NCBI GenBank assembly: GCA_024399135.1 | Contig: JAKSHY010000003.1 | Span: 62,001-126,000 of the forward strand | Reading direction: 5' to 3' | Length of the DNA stretch: 64,000 nt | Source of the DNA: Lachnospiraceae bacterium | Lineage (GTDB): Bacteria; Bacillota; Clostridia; Lachnospirales; Lachnospiraceae | Shown: positions 33,611-43,370 of the stretch, one piece after another | Position numbering within the stretch: position 1 is the stretch's first letter | Layout of the letters: each line of letters starts with the position of its first letter | Notes under the pieces: generated by a model | Seen by the model: the letters and a program-made list of their open reading frames with translations, nothing else | Database searches by the model: none | Told to the model about the DNA's origin: nothing | Translations under genes and position numbers: made by a program

Positions 33611-35860
33611 TTAGACTGTCTTCTTAGGCTTAATGACCTTTCGCAAAATCATATAGAATGAAGATGCAAGACAGATTGATGAATATGTACCGCAAAGGAT
33701 ACCAACCATTAATGGAAGTGCGAATTCCTTAATTGATGTAACACCTAATACATAAAGAACTGCAACCATAATGAATGTTGTGAGTGAAGTAAATACCGAA
33801 CGGCTTAATGTCTGTGTTACTGACATATTAACAACATCATCAAGCGAATCCTTCTTAGCCATAGCCGCCTTGTTCTCACGAATTCTGTCGAATATAACGA
33901 TTGTAGCATTGATTGAGTAACCAACGATAGTAAGCATACATGCAATAAATGTACTACCGACTGAAACTCTCGCAATAGCATAGAAAGCAAGTACAACCAA
34001 TACGTCATGAACAAGTGCTAATACTGAAGAACATCCAAAACGAACATCCTTAAATCTGTACCAGATATAAAGAAGCATTAATGCTGAAGCAATAACAACT
34101 GCCAAAATAGCATCTCTACTCATTTCATCTGAAATAGTTGAACTGATTGTTTCAGAGCCAATAACTGTTGCAGAGAAGTTAGAGCTTAAAGCATCAGCTA
34201 ACTTAGCATTCTCTTCTTCTGATAATGTTCTTGTTTTGAAAATGATGTTATTAGAATCTTCTATCTTCTGAGGAATAACATTTCCATCACCTGTGATAGC
34301 TTCAATAACAGGAACAATCTTACCATCTATATCTTCAATACTGTAATCTTCTGTGAATGTAGCTTCTGTTGATGTACCACCAACGAAATCAAGGCTATAG
34401 TTTAATGAACCTTCGCCCTTTCCTGCATTGATTCCCATGAATACGAAGCCTGCTACCATAACGATAACTGAAATAGTAATGCAGATTCCCTTCTTAGCAA
34501 GGAAGTTAACAGCCTTAGCATCTTTAGCAACGCCATACAGCTTTTCGCTCTTAGCTCCAAGTGCGAATAACGCTTTCATAATCCACTTTGTTACGAATAA
34601 TGCTGTGAACATTGAAAGGATAATACCTAAAGCAAGAGTTGAAGCAAATCCCTTAATTGGACCTGTTCCTAATGCTCCAAGTACAGCTGCTGCAATAAGT
34701 GTTGTAATATTACCATCAACGATAGCTGAAAGAGCCTTCTTATATCCAATATTCATTGAGGTTTCAACAGTCTTACCTTTTCCGATTTCTTCACGAATTC
34801 TCGCGAAAATAATAACATTAGCATCAACGGCCATACCAATTGAAAGAATGATACCTGCAATACCAGGAAGAGTTAATGTAATCTGGAATGCATCAAGTAA
34901 AATAACCATTAATTCTACATATAAGCTTAATGCTAATGCTGCAGCAAAACCTGCAATTCTGTAGATAATTATCATAAATACTGCGATAATAGCAAAACCA
35001 ATAAGACCTGCCTTTAACGAAGTATTAATAGCATCTGAACCAAGCTGTGCTCCAACCTGCTTATGATGTAAATTCTCAAGTTCAAGCTTTAATCCACCAA
35101 TTCTTATTGTTGATGCTAACTTGTCTGCCTTTTCATATGTGAAGTTACCAGTAATCTGTGCCTGGCCATCTGTAATTGATGCATTAACATTAGGTGCTGA
35201 TACAATCTTTCCATCATAGTAAATAGCGATTGATTCACCAGCCTTGAATGCCTTATCTGTAGCATCAGCGAACTTAGAAGTTCCTTCAGGTGTCATTGAC
35301 AAAGATACAACGAACTGGCTGTTCTTTAAGTTATCCTGAGTTGATCCAGCCTGTGCTGACTTAACATCAGTACCTGTTAATACAACATCTCCATCGGCAA
35401 GACACTGCTCGATTGGCTTAAGTAAAAGATATACAATTTCGCCCTGATCATCGATTCCTGCCTGAACATAGTTGATGTTTCCTGATGCATCCTTTTCTCT
35501 TATGAAATAAAGTGAACCAGGTCTTCCAAGCTCAGCGAGAATATCCTTCGCATTCTCTGCTCCTGGAATCTCTATATTAATTCTATTTGATCCTTCTGCA
35601 TAAACCTGTGCTTCAGTACTATAGTTCTGCACTCTTTGCTGTAACTTGTAAATAGTGTCAGCCATATCCTCTGAGGAAGGCTCCTCCTCTCCAACTACCT
35701 GATAAGTAATTGAAACACCACCTTCAAGATCAAGACCTAAAGGAATGTCTGAGGCTGCACCCTGTCCATCAAAGTTAAAACCTGTGGCTGCAGATATTCC
35801 GAATACCACTAAGAGGGCAACCAATACTATCATACTGATAATAGAAGTACTCTTTTTCAT
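33611..35860 (-). CDS. secDF: Fused protein translocase subunit SecDF
   Basis: Membrane protein that uses proton flow to help protein export through SecYEG. SecD half: first helix, periplasmic P1 region (GLDLEGGVSITYQVVGEEEP, about 42-61) and helices with GIAGIILSIGMAVDANVIIFARIREE. SecF half: starts near ITISVIVMVAGFVFMGIN (about 460), with DFVGGTSTEATF and YSINATIVIFDRIREN. Both halves are joined in one 749-residue chain, as in Bacillus. An extended -10 promoter lies upstream. Confidence 0.95.
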   Translation of the reverse strand: MKKSTSIISMIVLVALLVVFGISAATGFNFDGQGAASDIPLGLDLEGGVSITYQVVGEEEPSSEDMADTIYKLQQRVQNYSTEAQVYAEGSNRINIEIPGAENAKDILAELGRPGSLYFIREKDASGNINYVQAGIDDQGEIVYLLLKPIEQCLADGDVVLTGTDVKSAQAGSTQDNLKNSQFVVSLSMTPEGTSKFADATDKAFKAGESIAIYYDGKIVSAPNVNASITDGQAQITGNFTYEKADKLASTIRIGGLKLELENLHHKQVGAQLGSDAINTSLKAGLIGFAIIAVFMIIIYRIAGFAAALALSLYVELMVILLDAFQITLTLPGIAGIILSIGMAVDANVIIFARIREEIGKGKTVETSMNIGYKKALSAIVDGNITTLIAAAVLGALGTGPIKGFASTLALGIILSMFTALFVTKWIMKALFALGAKSEKLYGVAKDAKAVNFLAKKGICITISVIVMVAGFVFMGINAGKGEGSLNYSLDFVGGTSTEATFTEDYSIEDIDGKIVPVIEAITGDGNVIPQKIEDSNNIIFKTRTLSEEENAKLADALSSNFSATVIGSETISSTISDEMSRDAILAVVIASALMLLYIWYRFKDVRFGCSSVLALVHDVLVVLAFYAIARVSVGSTFIACMLTIVGYSINATIVIFDRIRENKAAMAKKDSLDDVVNMSVTQTLSRSVFTSLTTFIMVAVLYVLGVTSIKEFALPLMVGILCGTYSSICLASSFYMILRKVIKPKKTV

Positions 35861-35915
35861 AACTCTTCTCCATTCTTTGCCTTACTGGCTAAAATTCATA
35901 ATTACACGAATGTAA

Positions 35916-35924
35916 ATTATAACA
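35916..35924 (-). promoter_or_regulatory. Extended -10 promoter of secDF
   Basis: TGTTATAAT on the minus strand (TGnTATAAT) about 55 bases before the secDF start. The -35 region is AT-rich without a good match. Confidence 0.55.
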
Positions 35925-35950
35925 CACTTTTCTTAAGAATAAAACAGTTC

Positions 35951-37231
35951 TTATTCTGATTCTTCTTCCTTTTCTTCATCTTCTATACTAGGAAGTTTTA
36001 TTACTACCTTCTGTATCCTGTTTTGATCAACACCTAACACTCTAATTTCAATTCCATCATCAGTTTTAATGGTTTCGCCATCTTCTGGGAGTCGATCTTC
36101 AAGATAATCAATAACAAGACCTCCTATTGAATCATAATTCTCAGATGAAAGGGTAGTTCCTATTTCATCATTAATATCATCAAGTTTCATGGAGCCTTCT
36201 ACTAAATACGCATTCTCCTCCATTTTCTTAATGCCTAAATCTTCTCTGTCGTCATACTCATCTCGTATTTCACCAACAATTTCTTCTAATAAATCTTCTA
36301 AAGTAACCATACCCTCGAAGCTTCCATATTCATTAAGTACGAATGCAACGGTCTCAGCCTTCGCTCTCATCTCAGGGAGAAGATCTGCTGTTTTTTTGTA
36401 TTCAAAGGTAAAATATGCTGGTCGCATGACATCTTCTATTTTAAAGCTGTCAGTATCTTCAACTAATAATAAATCCTTAACATTAATCACACCTAAAATA
36501 TTGTCGCTGGTCGCATCATATACAGGATATCTGGTATACATATGCTCCTTATATTTACTAAGCACTTCTTCGAAGGTGGAATCCTTTTCTATGAAAATAA
36601 TTTCAACCTTCGGAATCATAATATCTTTTGCTACAGAGTCTCCGAAGTCAAACACATTAATAATCATTTCCTTCTCTTCGTCTTCAATTACACCATCCTC
36701 ATGACTTACATCAAGATATGTACGAAGTTCACTCTCTGTCATTGCATTCTTCTCATTGGTATCAATTCTAAGAAGCTTCATTATTCCCTTAGCGAAAATA
36801 TCCACAAGAAAAATAACCGGCGTTAACAAAATCATCAAAACATTAATGATGCCTGCGAAAGCCAGTGCCAGATTTTCCGATTTAACTGTTGAAATATTTT
36901 TAGGAACAATTTCAGCGAATATTAATATCGCTACTGTGAGAATTGATGTAACAACACCAACACTTATACTAATCCTGGTTGCGAATATGGTTGCTATAGA
37001 AGACGCCGCAATGTTAACTATATTATTCCCAATCAGAATAGCTGTTAACATTTTTCCATAATCTTCTAATACCCTAAGAGCGGTTTTCGCCCTTCTATTT
37101 CCTTCATCCGCAAGTGCTTTAAGTCTGACCTTATTAGCCATCGTTAGTGCTGTCTCTGATGATGAGAAGAATGCTGACATAATCAGCAAAAAGAAAATTA
37201 TAACTAATTGTTTTATACTGTCCGAGTCCAA
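35951..37231 (-). CDS. CNNM/CorC-type transporter (hemolysin C-like, CBS pair)
   Basis: Membrane protein linked to magnesium or cobalt homeostasis. An N-terminal DUF21 domain with four hydrophobic segments (about 5-150), two CBS domains (about 200-330, with MIPKVEIIFIEKD and GVINVKDLLLVED) and a C-terminal CorC_HlyC domain (about 345-420) are in the usual order. The start is TTG with AAAGGAA eight bases upstream. The tail is glutamate-rich. Transport substrate is inference. Confidence 0.88.
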   Translation of the reverse strand: MDSDSIKQLVIIFFLLIMSAFFSSSETALTMANKVRLKALADEGNRRAKTALRVLEDYGKMLTAILIGNNIVNIAASSIATIFATRISISVGVVTSILTVAILIFAEIVPKNISTVKSENLALAFAGIINVLMILLTPVIFLVDIFAKGIMKLLRIDTNEKNAMTESELRTYLDVSHEDGVIEDEEKEMIINVFDFGDSVAKDIMIPKVEIIFIEKDSTFEEVLSKYKEHMYTRYPVYDATSDNILGVINVKDLLLVEDTDSFKIEDVMRPAYFTFEYKKTADLLPEMRAKAETVAFVLNEYGSFEGMVTLEDLLEEIVGEIRDEYDDREDLGIKKMEENAYLVEGSMKLDDINDEIGTTLSSENYDSIGGLVIDYLEDRLPEDGETIKTDDGIEIRVLGVDQNRIQKVVIKLPSIEDEEKEEESE

Positions 37232-37297
37232 AAATGTAATTCCTTTCTATTTAATATATATAATAATATCAAAAATCAAGGATTTCGCAATGGGACT

Positions 37298-37810
37298 CTA
37301 TTTATAAAACTCAGCTGCGAAATATATCCTGCCAGATGAGTTAACAAAAACTCCTATAGTACAGTCAGAAAATACAGGACTGTAGATTAAATCTCTGTGC
37401 ATCGAATGCTTAAGCCACGCATTAACTACTGAATCCGCACTAGTATACCCATATGCTATATTCTCACCTACATATGAATATGGAATCATTGAATCAAAAT
37501 ATAATCCCTCGAATGATCTTCCATCAGGAAGATTATGTTTAAAGCATTTTGAAATACCTTTAGCTCTTTTATTGGCGATTTCTTCGATATCTTCATTCCA
37601 GTTATATGAAGTAAGTCCCTTTTTCTTACGTGCCTCATTTATTTTATTAAACACATCCTGTGCAAGCTGATCCTTAATAGCTTCATAATCAATAGCTACA
37701 GGTATATTTTTATTCTCTATGCCAAGGGTACTAGTTGGAGTTGTGAAGATAAATAAAAATCCCAAACATATACTTAATGAAACTGATGCAATTCTCAATA
37801 CTTTTTTCAT
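37298..37810 (-). CDS. Secreted CAP (SCP/PR-1-like) domain protein
   Basis: A signal peptide or anchor (MKKVLRIASVSLSICLGFLFIFTTP) is followed by a CAP domain (about 50-170): FNKINEARKKKGLTSYNW, VGENIAYGYTSADSVVNAWLKHSMHRDLIYSPVFSDCTIGVFV spread over residues 115-158, and FAAEF. The family's GENIA and H-x-x-x-hydrophobic elements are retained. Function in bacteria is poorly defined. A strong promoter with an unusual palindrome lies upstream. Confidence 0.85.
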   Translation of the reverse strand: MKKVLRIASVSLSICLGFLFIFTTPTSTLGIENKNIPVAIDYEAIKDQLAQDVFNKINEARKKKGLTSYNWNEDIEEIANKRAKGISKCFKHNLPDGRSFEGLYFDSMIPYSYVGENIAYGYTSADSVVNAWLKHSMHRDLIYSPVFSDCTIGVFVNSSGRIYFAAEFYK

Positions 37811-37822
37811 AATTAGCCAAAT

Positions 37823-37872
37823 CCTATATAATTTATTTGTTCACATAATTCTGTTTACATAAATTATATAGG
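37823..37872. promoter_or_regulatory. 14-base perfect inverted repeat plus direct repeat upstream of the CAP gene
   Basis: CCTATATAATTTAT (37823-37836) and ATAAATTATATAGG (37859-37872) are exact inverse complements. The second arm covers the -10 element of the CAP promoter. Inside the loop, TGTTCACATAA (37838-37848) and TGTTTACATAA (37852-37862) form a 14-base-phased direct repeat with one mismatch. This looks like a regulator site or a leader hairpin. Confidence 0.65.
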
Positions 37873-37891
37873 TACCAGATTTTGGGGTCAA
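37863..37891 (-). promoter_or_regulatory. Promoter of the CAP-domain gene
   Basis: TTGACC, a 17-base spacer and a perfect TATAAT on the minus strand, about 50 bases before the CAP gene start. Confidence 0.8.
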
Positions 37892-37984
37892 GCAATTTAG
37901 TTAAACTATTTATAGTATTTTAGTACCAGTTTAGATTAGCAGAATGTATTCAAAAAGATTCGCCACTAATCCCATTAAATATAG

Positions 37985-37990
37985 TATAAT
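37985..37990 (+). promoter_or_regulatory. Possible -10 element of the hybrid histidine kinase gene
   Basis: TATAAT on the plus strand 39 bases before the kinase ATG; no good -35 sequence is seen at the right distance. GAGG before the ATG is the likely ribosome binding site. Confidence 0.35.
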
Positions 37991-38028
37991 TAGTTATATA
38001 TAGTTAATTTTCGGATTGAGGATAGATT

Positions 38029-40359
38029 ATGATAAGAAACATGGATTTTAATATAGCAGCAATAATCATGCTGACCTTCGTTTTTGTATACTTTTTACTC
38101 CAGTACGATCTTAAGGCCAAAACAAGCAGAAGCTATCTACAGCTTGTCGGATGCATCATATTAACAGCCTTTCTTAATATTGTGTGTGATTTTCTACTGA
38201 CTATTATGCCAGCTTCACGTTCCCTATACCTTATCTATTCTGTTTATCTTTATTTTTCAGGTGCTTGTGCATATATATTAACCAAGTATACCCGTGTTTT
38301 AGTTGATCCTGAAAACAAGCTAAAACTAAGTGATCGAATAAATCAGGCATCAATAATTCTATATGCCATCTCATGCATCATATCAGTTCCTTTTCATTAT
38401 TATGTCAAGCTTGAGAATAAAGAGGTTACGCCTTCAGGTGCATATGTAGTTACATATCTTTTGTCTGGCTACTATCTCATATTCGCAATGTCAAGAATAT
38501 TTAAGAATATCAAAACACTTAGCAAAAGACAGACACAAAATGTCATCGTATTCGTAGTAATCACCTTTTCAGGTGCCTTATTACAATTTTTCCTTTTTGG
38601 GAACCAGATGCTTATATACTTTATTTATGGAATATCATGCCTTATTCTCCTTTTCGCCTTTGAAACTCCTGACTACCAGAAAATGATCAAAGCCACCAGA
38701 GAACTTGAAGTATCAAAGCAAAGAGAGGACGAGCTTACGAATACCGTTCATCAGCTCATGAAAACCTCTACCTGGTTCATCTATTTTAACAACGATGGTT
38801 CCGTAAGTGATGGATCTTGGAGTGAAGACATCAAGTCACTTCTAGGATATAGCATCGATGATGATGTTGACATCACTGCTCTATGGACTGAATCACTTCA
38901 TCCTGATGACAAGGAACGTTCTATTGCTGCTTTTGCTAATGGCTTAAAGGGCGAAGAATATAGAATTGAAACAAGACTAAGATACAAGGATGGTTCCTAC
39001 CACTGGTTCTTATGTACAGGAAGCTTAATAACTGATAACGAAGGAAATATGACAAGTTATCAGGGCGTTATACAGAATATCGACGATGAAATCTACAAAA
39101 GAGAGCTTATTAACGAAAAGCTTAAGGTTATGGCTGACCTTGAAAAATCAAAGTCAGACCTTCAGGAAGCTTTAATTGCTGCAGAAGAAGCAAGCAAAGC
39201 CAAGACAACCTTCCTCTCTAACATGTCACATGATATAAGAACTCCTATGAACGCTATTCTTGGTTATGCTCAGCTTGCCATGGAGCATATTAATGACGAA
39301 AAGGAAGTCAAAGAGTCTTTGTCTACCATTAAGTCATCCGGAGATCATCTCCTGTCTTTAATCAATGATGTACTTAATATGAGCCGTATTGAAAGCGGAA
39401 AGGTCACTATTGAAAGTGCTCCTTGTAACCTGGATGATGTTATTAAGGACATTGAAAAATTAACAAAAGCCAATGTAGATCAAAAGAACCAGACCTATGA
39501 AACTATAGTTGAAAATCTTACACACCCTTACGTTATGTGTGACAGATTAAAGCTTAATCAGGTTCTTCTTAACTGCGTAGGAAATGCTGTTAAATATACA
39601 CCTGATGGTGGTCATATCAAAGTATCATTAACACAAAAAGATTCATTAGAAAACCAAAGCCAGAAAGAATATGTATTCAAAATTGCTGACAACGGAATGG
39701 GTATGACCGAGGAGTTCCTAAAACGCATTTTCGAACCTTTTGAAAGAGCCCAGGATTCGACAACATCTTCTATTCAGGGTACAGGTCTTGGTATGTCCAT
39801 TACCGAAAATATAGTCAGAATGATGGGTGGCAAAATTGAGGTTGAAAGTAAAATAAACGAAGGGTCTATATTCACTATTACTCTTCCGCTTACTCTTATT
39901 ACTAACGAAGAATATAACTACTCTGTCAATCCATCAAAAAGTGATATCTCTAAGGAAGAAATGATCAAGGCTCTTAGCAATAAGAAATTCTTAGTAGTTG
40001 ATGATAACAAAATTAACAGAACTGTTGTTAAACGTCTTTTAGAAGACAGAGGAATGCTGGTCGACGAATGTGAAAGTGGAGAAGATGCCGTCAATATCGC
40101 AGCATCCCTAAAGGAAGGCTCTTACGACATGATATTTATGGACGTTAAGATGCCTGGTATGGATGGATATGAAGCTACCGATTTAATAAGAAAGCTTGAT
40201 AATGACATTGCGAAAAATATACCTATCATTGCCATGACTGCAAATGCCTTCGAGGAAGACAAAGAAATGGCCAAGTCACATGGCATGAACGGTCATGTAA
40301 CTAAGCCATTTATCATTGATGAATTAATTGTATTTTTGTACGAATACCTGATTGGCTAA
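38029..40359 (+). CDS. Hybrid sensor histidine kinase/response regulator
   Basis: Membrane sensor with about six or seven hydrophobic segments (residues 6-212), a PAS domain (about 237-355), a coiled linker, HisKA with FLSNMSHDIRTPMNAILGY (phospho-acceptor His401), HATPase with an N-box around Asn519, DNGMG (554-558) and GTGLGMS (584-590), and a C-terminal receiver domain (651-776) with Asp705 in MDVKMPGMDGYEA as phospho-acceptor. All catalytic residues are present. No partner regulator adjoins it, and no DNA-binding output domain is present, so its target is unknown. Confidence 0.92.
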   Translation: MIRNMDFNIAAIIMLTFVFVYFLLQYDLKAKTSRSYLQLVGCIILTAFLNIVCDFLLTIMPASRSLYLIYSVYLYFSGACAYILTKYTRVLVDPENKLKLSDRINQASIILYAISCIISVPFHYYVKLENKEVTPSGAYVVTYLLSGYYLIFAMSRIFKNIKTLSKRQTQNVIVFVVITFSGALLQFFLFGNQMLIYFIYGISCLILLFAFETPDYQKMIKATRELEVSKQREDELTNTVHQLMKTSTWFIYFNNDGSVSDGSWSEDIKSLLGYSIDDDVDITALWTESLHPDDKERSIAAFANGLKGEEYRIETRLRYKDGSYHWFLCTGSLITDNEGNMTSYQGVIQNIDDEIYKRELINEKLKVMADLEKSKSDLQEALIAAEEASKAKTTFLSNMSHDIRTPMNAILGYAQLAMEHINDEKEVKESLSTIKSSGDHLLSLINDVLNMSRIESGKVTIESAPCNLDDVIKDIEKLTKANVDQKNQTYETIVENLTHPYVMCDRLKLNQVLLNCVGNAVKYTPDGGHIKVSLTQKDSLENQSQKEYVFKIADNGMGMTEEFLKRIFEPFERAQDSTTSSIQGTGLGMSITENIVRMMGGKIEVESKINEGSIFTITLPLTLITNEEYNYSVNPSKSDISKEEMIKALSNKKFLVVDDNKINRTVVKRLLEDRGMLVDECESGEDAVNIAASLKEGSYDMIFMDVKMPGMDGYEATDLIRKLDNDIAKNIPIIAMTANAFEEDKEMAKSHGMNGHVTKPFIIDELIVFLYEYLIG

Positions 40360-40368
40360 TTCGTATTT

Positions 40369-43242
40369 TTAGCATCTGAACGTTTCTTTAGGTCCAAGAT
40401 AGCCATATGGGACTTTTACTTCTATTGGGTTAATCACTATCTTCTGAAGTACAAGTCCTGTACTTAAGGCATGAATTCTAAGTTCATTTAATCCCTTAGT
40501 ACAGTTAACATTAAGTGTGTTAAGCCTTATATTGTCAAGAACGCCTCTCTTCCAGTCTGAATTATCATCAGATACCTTGAATTTTTCTGGAACAAGACTT
40601 ATTATCTGATTCTCACCATTTAAGCTTATACCAACATTTAATTTGTTATCTCTATAAGTAGGATTCGTAGGAGTAGTATATAAAGTCACCTCATACTCAC
40701 CCTCTTTTTCTGTTACGAACGAATACTCAAGATATGGGGAATTCTCAATATCATTATAGGTATTGGTAACTGGCATAACCTTCATACCGCTCAAGGTCTT
40801 TCCATATTCTGGTATCTTAACGAATTTATCCTCCCCATATGCAACATTTTTAGTATAATGTTCAGCCTCAATCGATGCATAATCACCGCTAAGTATAAAA
40901 GTATTCTCACCATAATTTGTGTCGAGGCAGTAAACTGGCACATGTATCTTAACCTCTCCATCAGGAACCTTAACTATAACTAGCTCTTCTTTGGCAGAAG
41001 AAACCTTAGTTCTATCAAGGCTAACAACTATATCCTGATAACCCATTGCTTCTATTACACCGTTTTCGATATCAAGCTTTAAGCAAGAAGATTCCGTTAA
41101 GCAGCTAAACTTCGTGTCCATTCCGCATGCGCTATAGAGTCTTATAACTGCCTTATTTTCGCCAGGATTTAAGAAGTCTTTTATTGTAAGATCAATTCCT
41201 GACCAGAACGCTCCTTCAGTATGCTGGTCAGTGCCCTTAATGGTAACAACAATACGTGGTTTATTAGCCTTCTTCCATCTGTATATTACCGGATACTGAC
41301 ACTCTTCCTCGTTCCATCTGGTGAAGCCTACGTGTTCAGAAAGTCCCATGCCATACCATTTTCCATCGGCTATGGTATGAAGTTCATCAACTATACTCGT
41401 ATCCTTTTCTATGCACTCCTCAATCATGTCCGCATACATGAGGGCGCGTGTTGCTTTAATTGATGTAAGATAATGATTCATGCTTGTTAAAAGCCACATC
41501 TTCTGAAGATTAAGATTAGCCAGCACTGGATACTTTACAAGCTGATAGAATGTGAAAGAAACGTCACCTTCTAGCTCATCATAGAGCATATTAGTTCTAT
41601 CCATTATTAAATCACACTTTTCTATCATCTCTTCACATTCGGAATAATGTGACGGGCTGTAGATATTATCATTCATAGCCTCAGGACGCCTTGCTGAAGT
41701 AATCTTAGTGTAATCCATTAAAAGATTTTCAACTTCCTTTACCTTATTATCACTTATTCTGCCACCAAAGATTTTCTTTGCGAATTTTTCTGTATATTCT
41801 CTTGCACTGTTTATATTACTTAAGCCCCACTTGTCATAATCATATGCAAGCTCTAAAAAATACGATAACGGATATTCCATAGTGAAAATGTCACCCACAT
41901 TCACAATCCACAAGTCTCTTATTCCGAATTCATAGGCCTCAGTCATCTGCTCCCATACTTTAGGAAGATACGAGCTGTTAACCCATTCGAATGAAATTGG
42001 CCAACCATGATAATCAAAATGGTAATACATACCATATCCGCCCTTATGCTCTCTCATATGCTCTGTAGGAAGAGTTCTCATATTTCCGAAATTATCATCA
42101 CAAAGCATTAATGTTACACCTTCAAGCTCAGGGTTATCCATTAATCCCTTAGTATTTTCATCACCATAAAAGAATGGCTCAACCTCTTTGTAAAGAGCAA
42201 GCATTCTTGGAACCTTATCAAGATCCTCGCACACATTTTCTCTAATTAACTCATTCTGAGTCTTAAGAACGTCCTCTAAAAGTTCAATATTGTCCTTTAA
42301 AGTAGCATCCTTTCCCATGATCGTTGAGTCTGCTTCACCACGCATACCAACAGTAATTACATTCTCTAAATCACCGTTTCTTTTAAGTCCATCAGCCCAG
42401 AATCTGGTTATTCCTTCTTCATTGGTTCTAAAATTCCATGCATCTCCATATATGGAATCCTTTCCCCTTAGGTATTTATATTCCTCTCCATGTCTAAGAC
42501 AAGGTTCATGATGTGACATACCCATCACAACACCAAGCTCATCAGCAAGAATTGCATTATCAAGGCCTGGACCATCATTAGCAAAGATTGATGACCACAT
42601 CGCTGGCCACAGATAATTTCCCTTTAATCTAAGCAAAAGCTCGAACACATGGACATAGCACTCTTTAGTAAATCCTCCAAAATGCTTGTTGCACCAGTTA
42701 CCAAAAGCTGGCCACTCATCATTTATGAAGAATCCTCTATATCTGACAGAAGGCTCTTTTGAGACAAAGATATAGTCAGAATCTAATTCAAAAACCTCAA
42801 GCTTTTTGGGCATATCCGAAAGCCAGTCTACGAATGGTGAAACGCCAAGCATTTCAGATAACTTAAACATTCCATAAATCGTGCCTCTTTTATCAGATCC
42901 AGCAATTACTATTGCACTCTTTCCTATACCCTCAGCACCTTCGATAACAGCAATTTTATATACTTCTCTTTTATTCCTTATATCATCAAAGCTTAAATAA
43001 GCTTTATTTTCTAATTCATTAATAAGTGAACTTTTTCCTACTGTACCACATATAACCGGCATACTAAGTTCACTACCATTATTTGGGTCATATTTTTCCA
43101 CTAATGGTTTCTTTCCAAAGACCAATGATATATCTTTCGAAACCATATCCATAATCTTAACAACACCACTGTATTCCTCATCTCCATATATGAGCTTAAT
43201 GCTGCCGTCTTCTAAATATTTTTCACTAAATATATATTTCAT
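40369..43242 (-). CDS. GH115 family alpha-glucuronidase
   Basis: Removes glucuronic or 4-O-methylglucuronic acid side chains from xylan or its fragments. Family-typical stretches include RYRGFFINDEWPAFG (about 170-184), LLRLKGNYLWPAMWSS, GMSHHEPCLRHGEEYKY, and GGYGMYYHFDYHGWPISFEW. The C-terminal part (about 780-957) is beta-rich, as in GH115 enzymes. I use the ATG of MKYIFSEKYL with GGAG six bases upstream; a TTG four codons earlier is an alternative. There is no signal peptide, so the enzyme should act in the cytoplasm on imported oligosaccharides. Last gene of the uxuA-to-GH115 operon, convergent with the kinase gene nine bases away. Confidence 0.9.
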   Translation of the reverse strand: MKYIFSEKYLEDGSIKLIYGDEEYSGVVKIMDMVSKDISLVFGKKPLVEKYDPNNGSELSMPVICGTVGKSSLINELENKAYLSFDDIRNKREVYKIAVIEGAEGIGKSAIVIAGSDKRGTIYGMFKLSEMLGVSPFVDWLSDMPKKLEVFELDSDYIFVSKEPSVRYRGFFINDEWPAFGNWCNKHFGGFTKECYVHVFELLLRLKGNYLWPAMWSSIFANDGPGLDNAILADELGVVMGMSHHEPCLRHGEEYKYLRGKDSIYGDAWNFRTNEEGITRFWADGLKRNGDLENVITVGMRGEADSTIMGKDATLKDNIELLEDVLKTQNELIRENVCEDLDKVPRMLALYKEVEPFFYGDENTKGLMDNPELEGVTLMLCDDNFGNMRTLPTEHMREHKGGYGMYYHFDYHGWPISFEWVNSSYLPKVWEQMTEAYEFGIRDLWIVNVGDIFTMEYPLSYFLELAYDYDKWGLSNINSAREYTEKFAKKIFGGRISDNKVKEVENLLMDYTKITSARRPEAMNDNIYSPSHYSECEEMIEKCDLIMDRTNMLYDELEGDVSFTFYQLVKYPVLANLNLQKMWLLTSMNHYLTSIKATRALMYADMIEECIEKDTSIVDELHTIADGKWYGMGLSEHVGFTRWNEEECQYPVIYRWKKANKPRIVVTIKGTDQHTEGAFWSGIDLTIKDFLNPGENKAVIRLYSACGMDTKFSCLTESSCLKLDIENGVIEAMGYQDIVVSLDRTKVSSAKEELVIVKVPDGEVKIHVPVYCLDTNYGENTFILSGDYASIEAEHYTKNVAYGEDKFVKIPEYGKTLSGMKVMPVTNTYNDIENSPYLEYSFVTEKEGEYEVTLYTTPTNPTYRDNKLNVGISLNGENQIISLVPEKFKVSDDNSDWKRGVLDNIRLNTLNVNCTKGLNELRIHALSTGLVLQKIVINPIEVKVPYGYLGPKETFRC

Positions 43243-43320
43243 GACCTGCTCCAAATTAAATTTCTTTAATATAAAAGAAAAATCCGCATCGCGAATTTAT
43301 ATTCATTCCTTATTATAAAT

Positions 43321-43349
43321 GATGGCTGCCGCTAGCGACAGCCACCATC
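43321..43349 (-). terminator. Hairpin after the binding-protein gene
   Basis: A GC-rich stem (GATGGTGGCTG region pairing with CAGCCATC, one G-T pair) with a further CGC/GCG pairing inside. No long T-run follows on the minus strand, so it probably stabilises or partly terminates the message between the binding-protein gene and the GH115 gene. Confidence 0.6.
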
Positions 43350-43370
43350 TATCATATTTTATATTACTAA

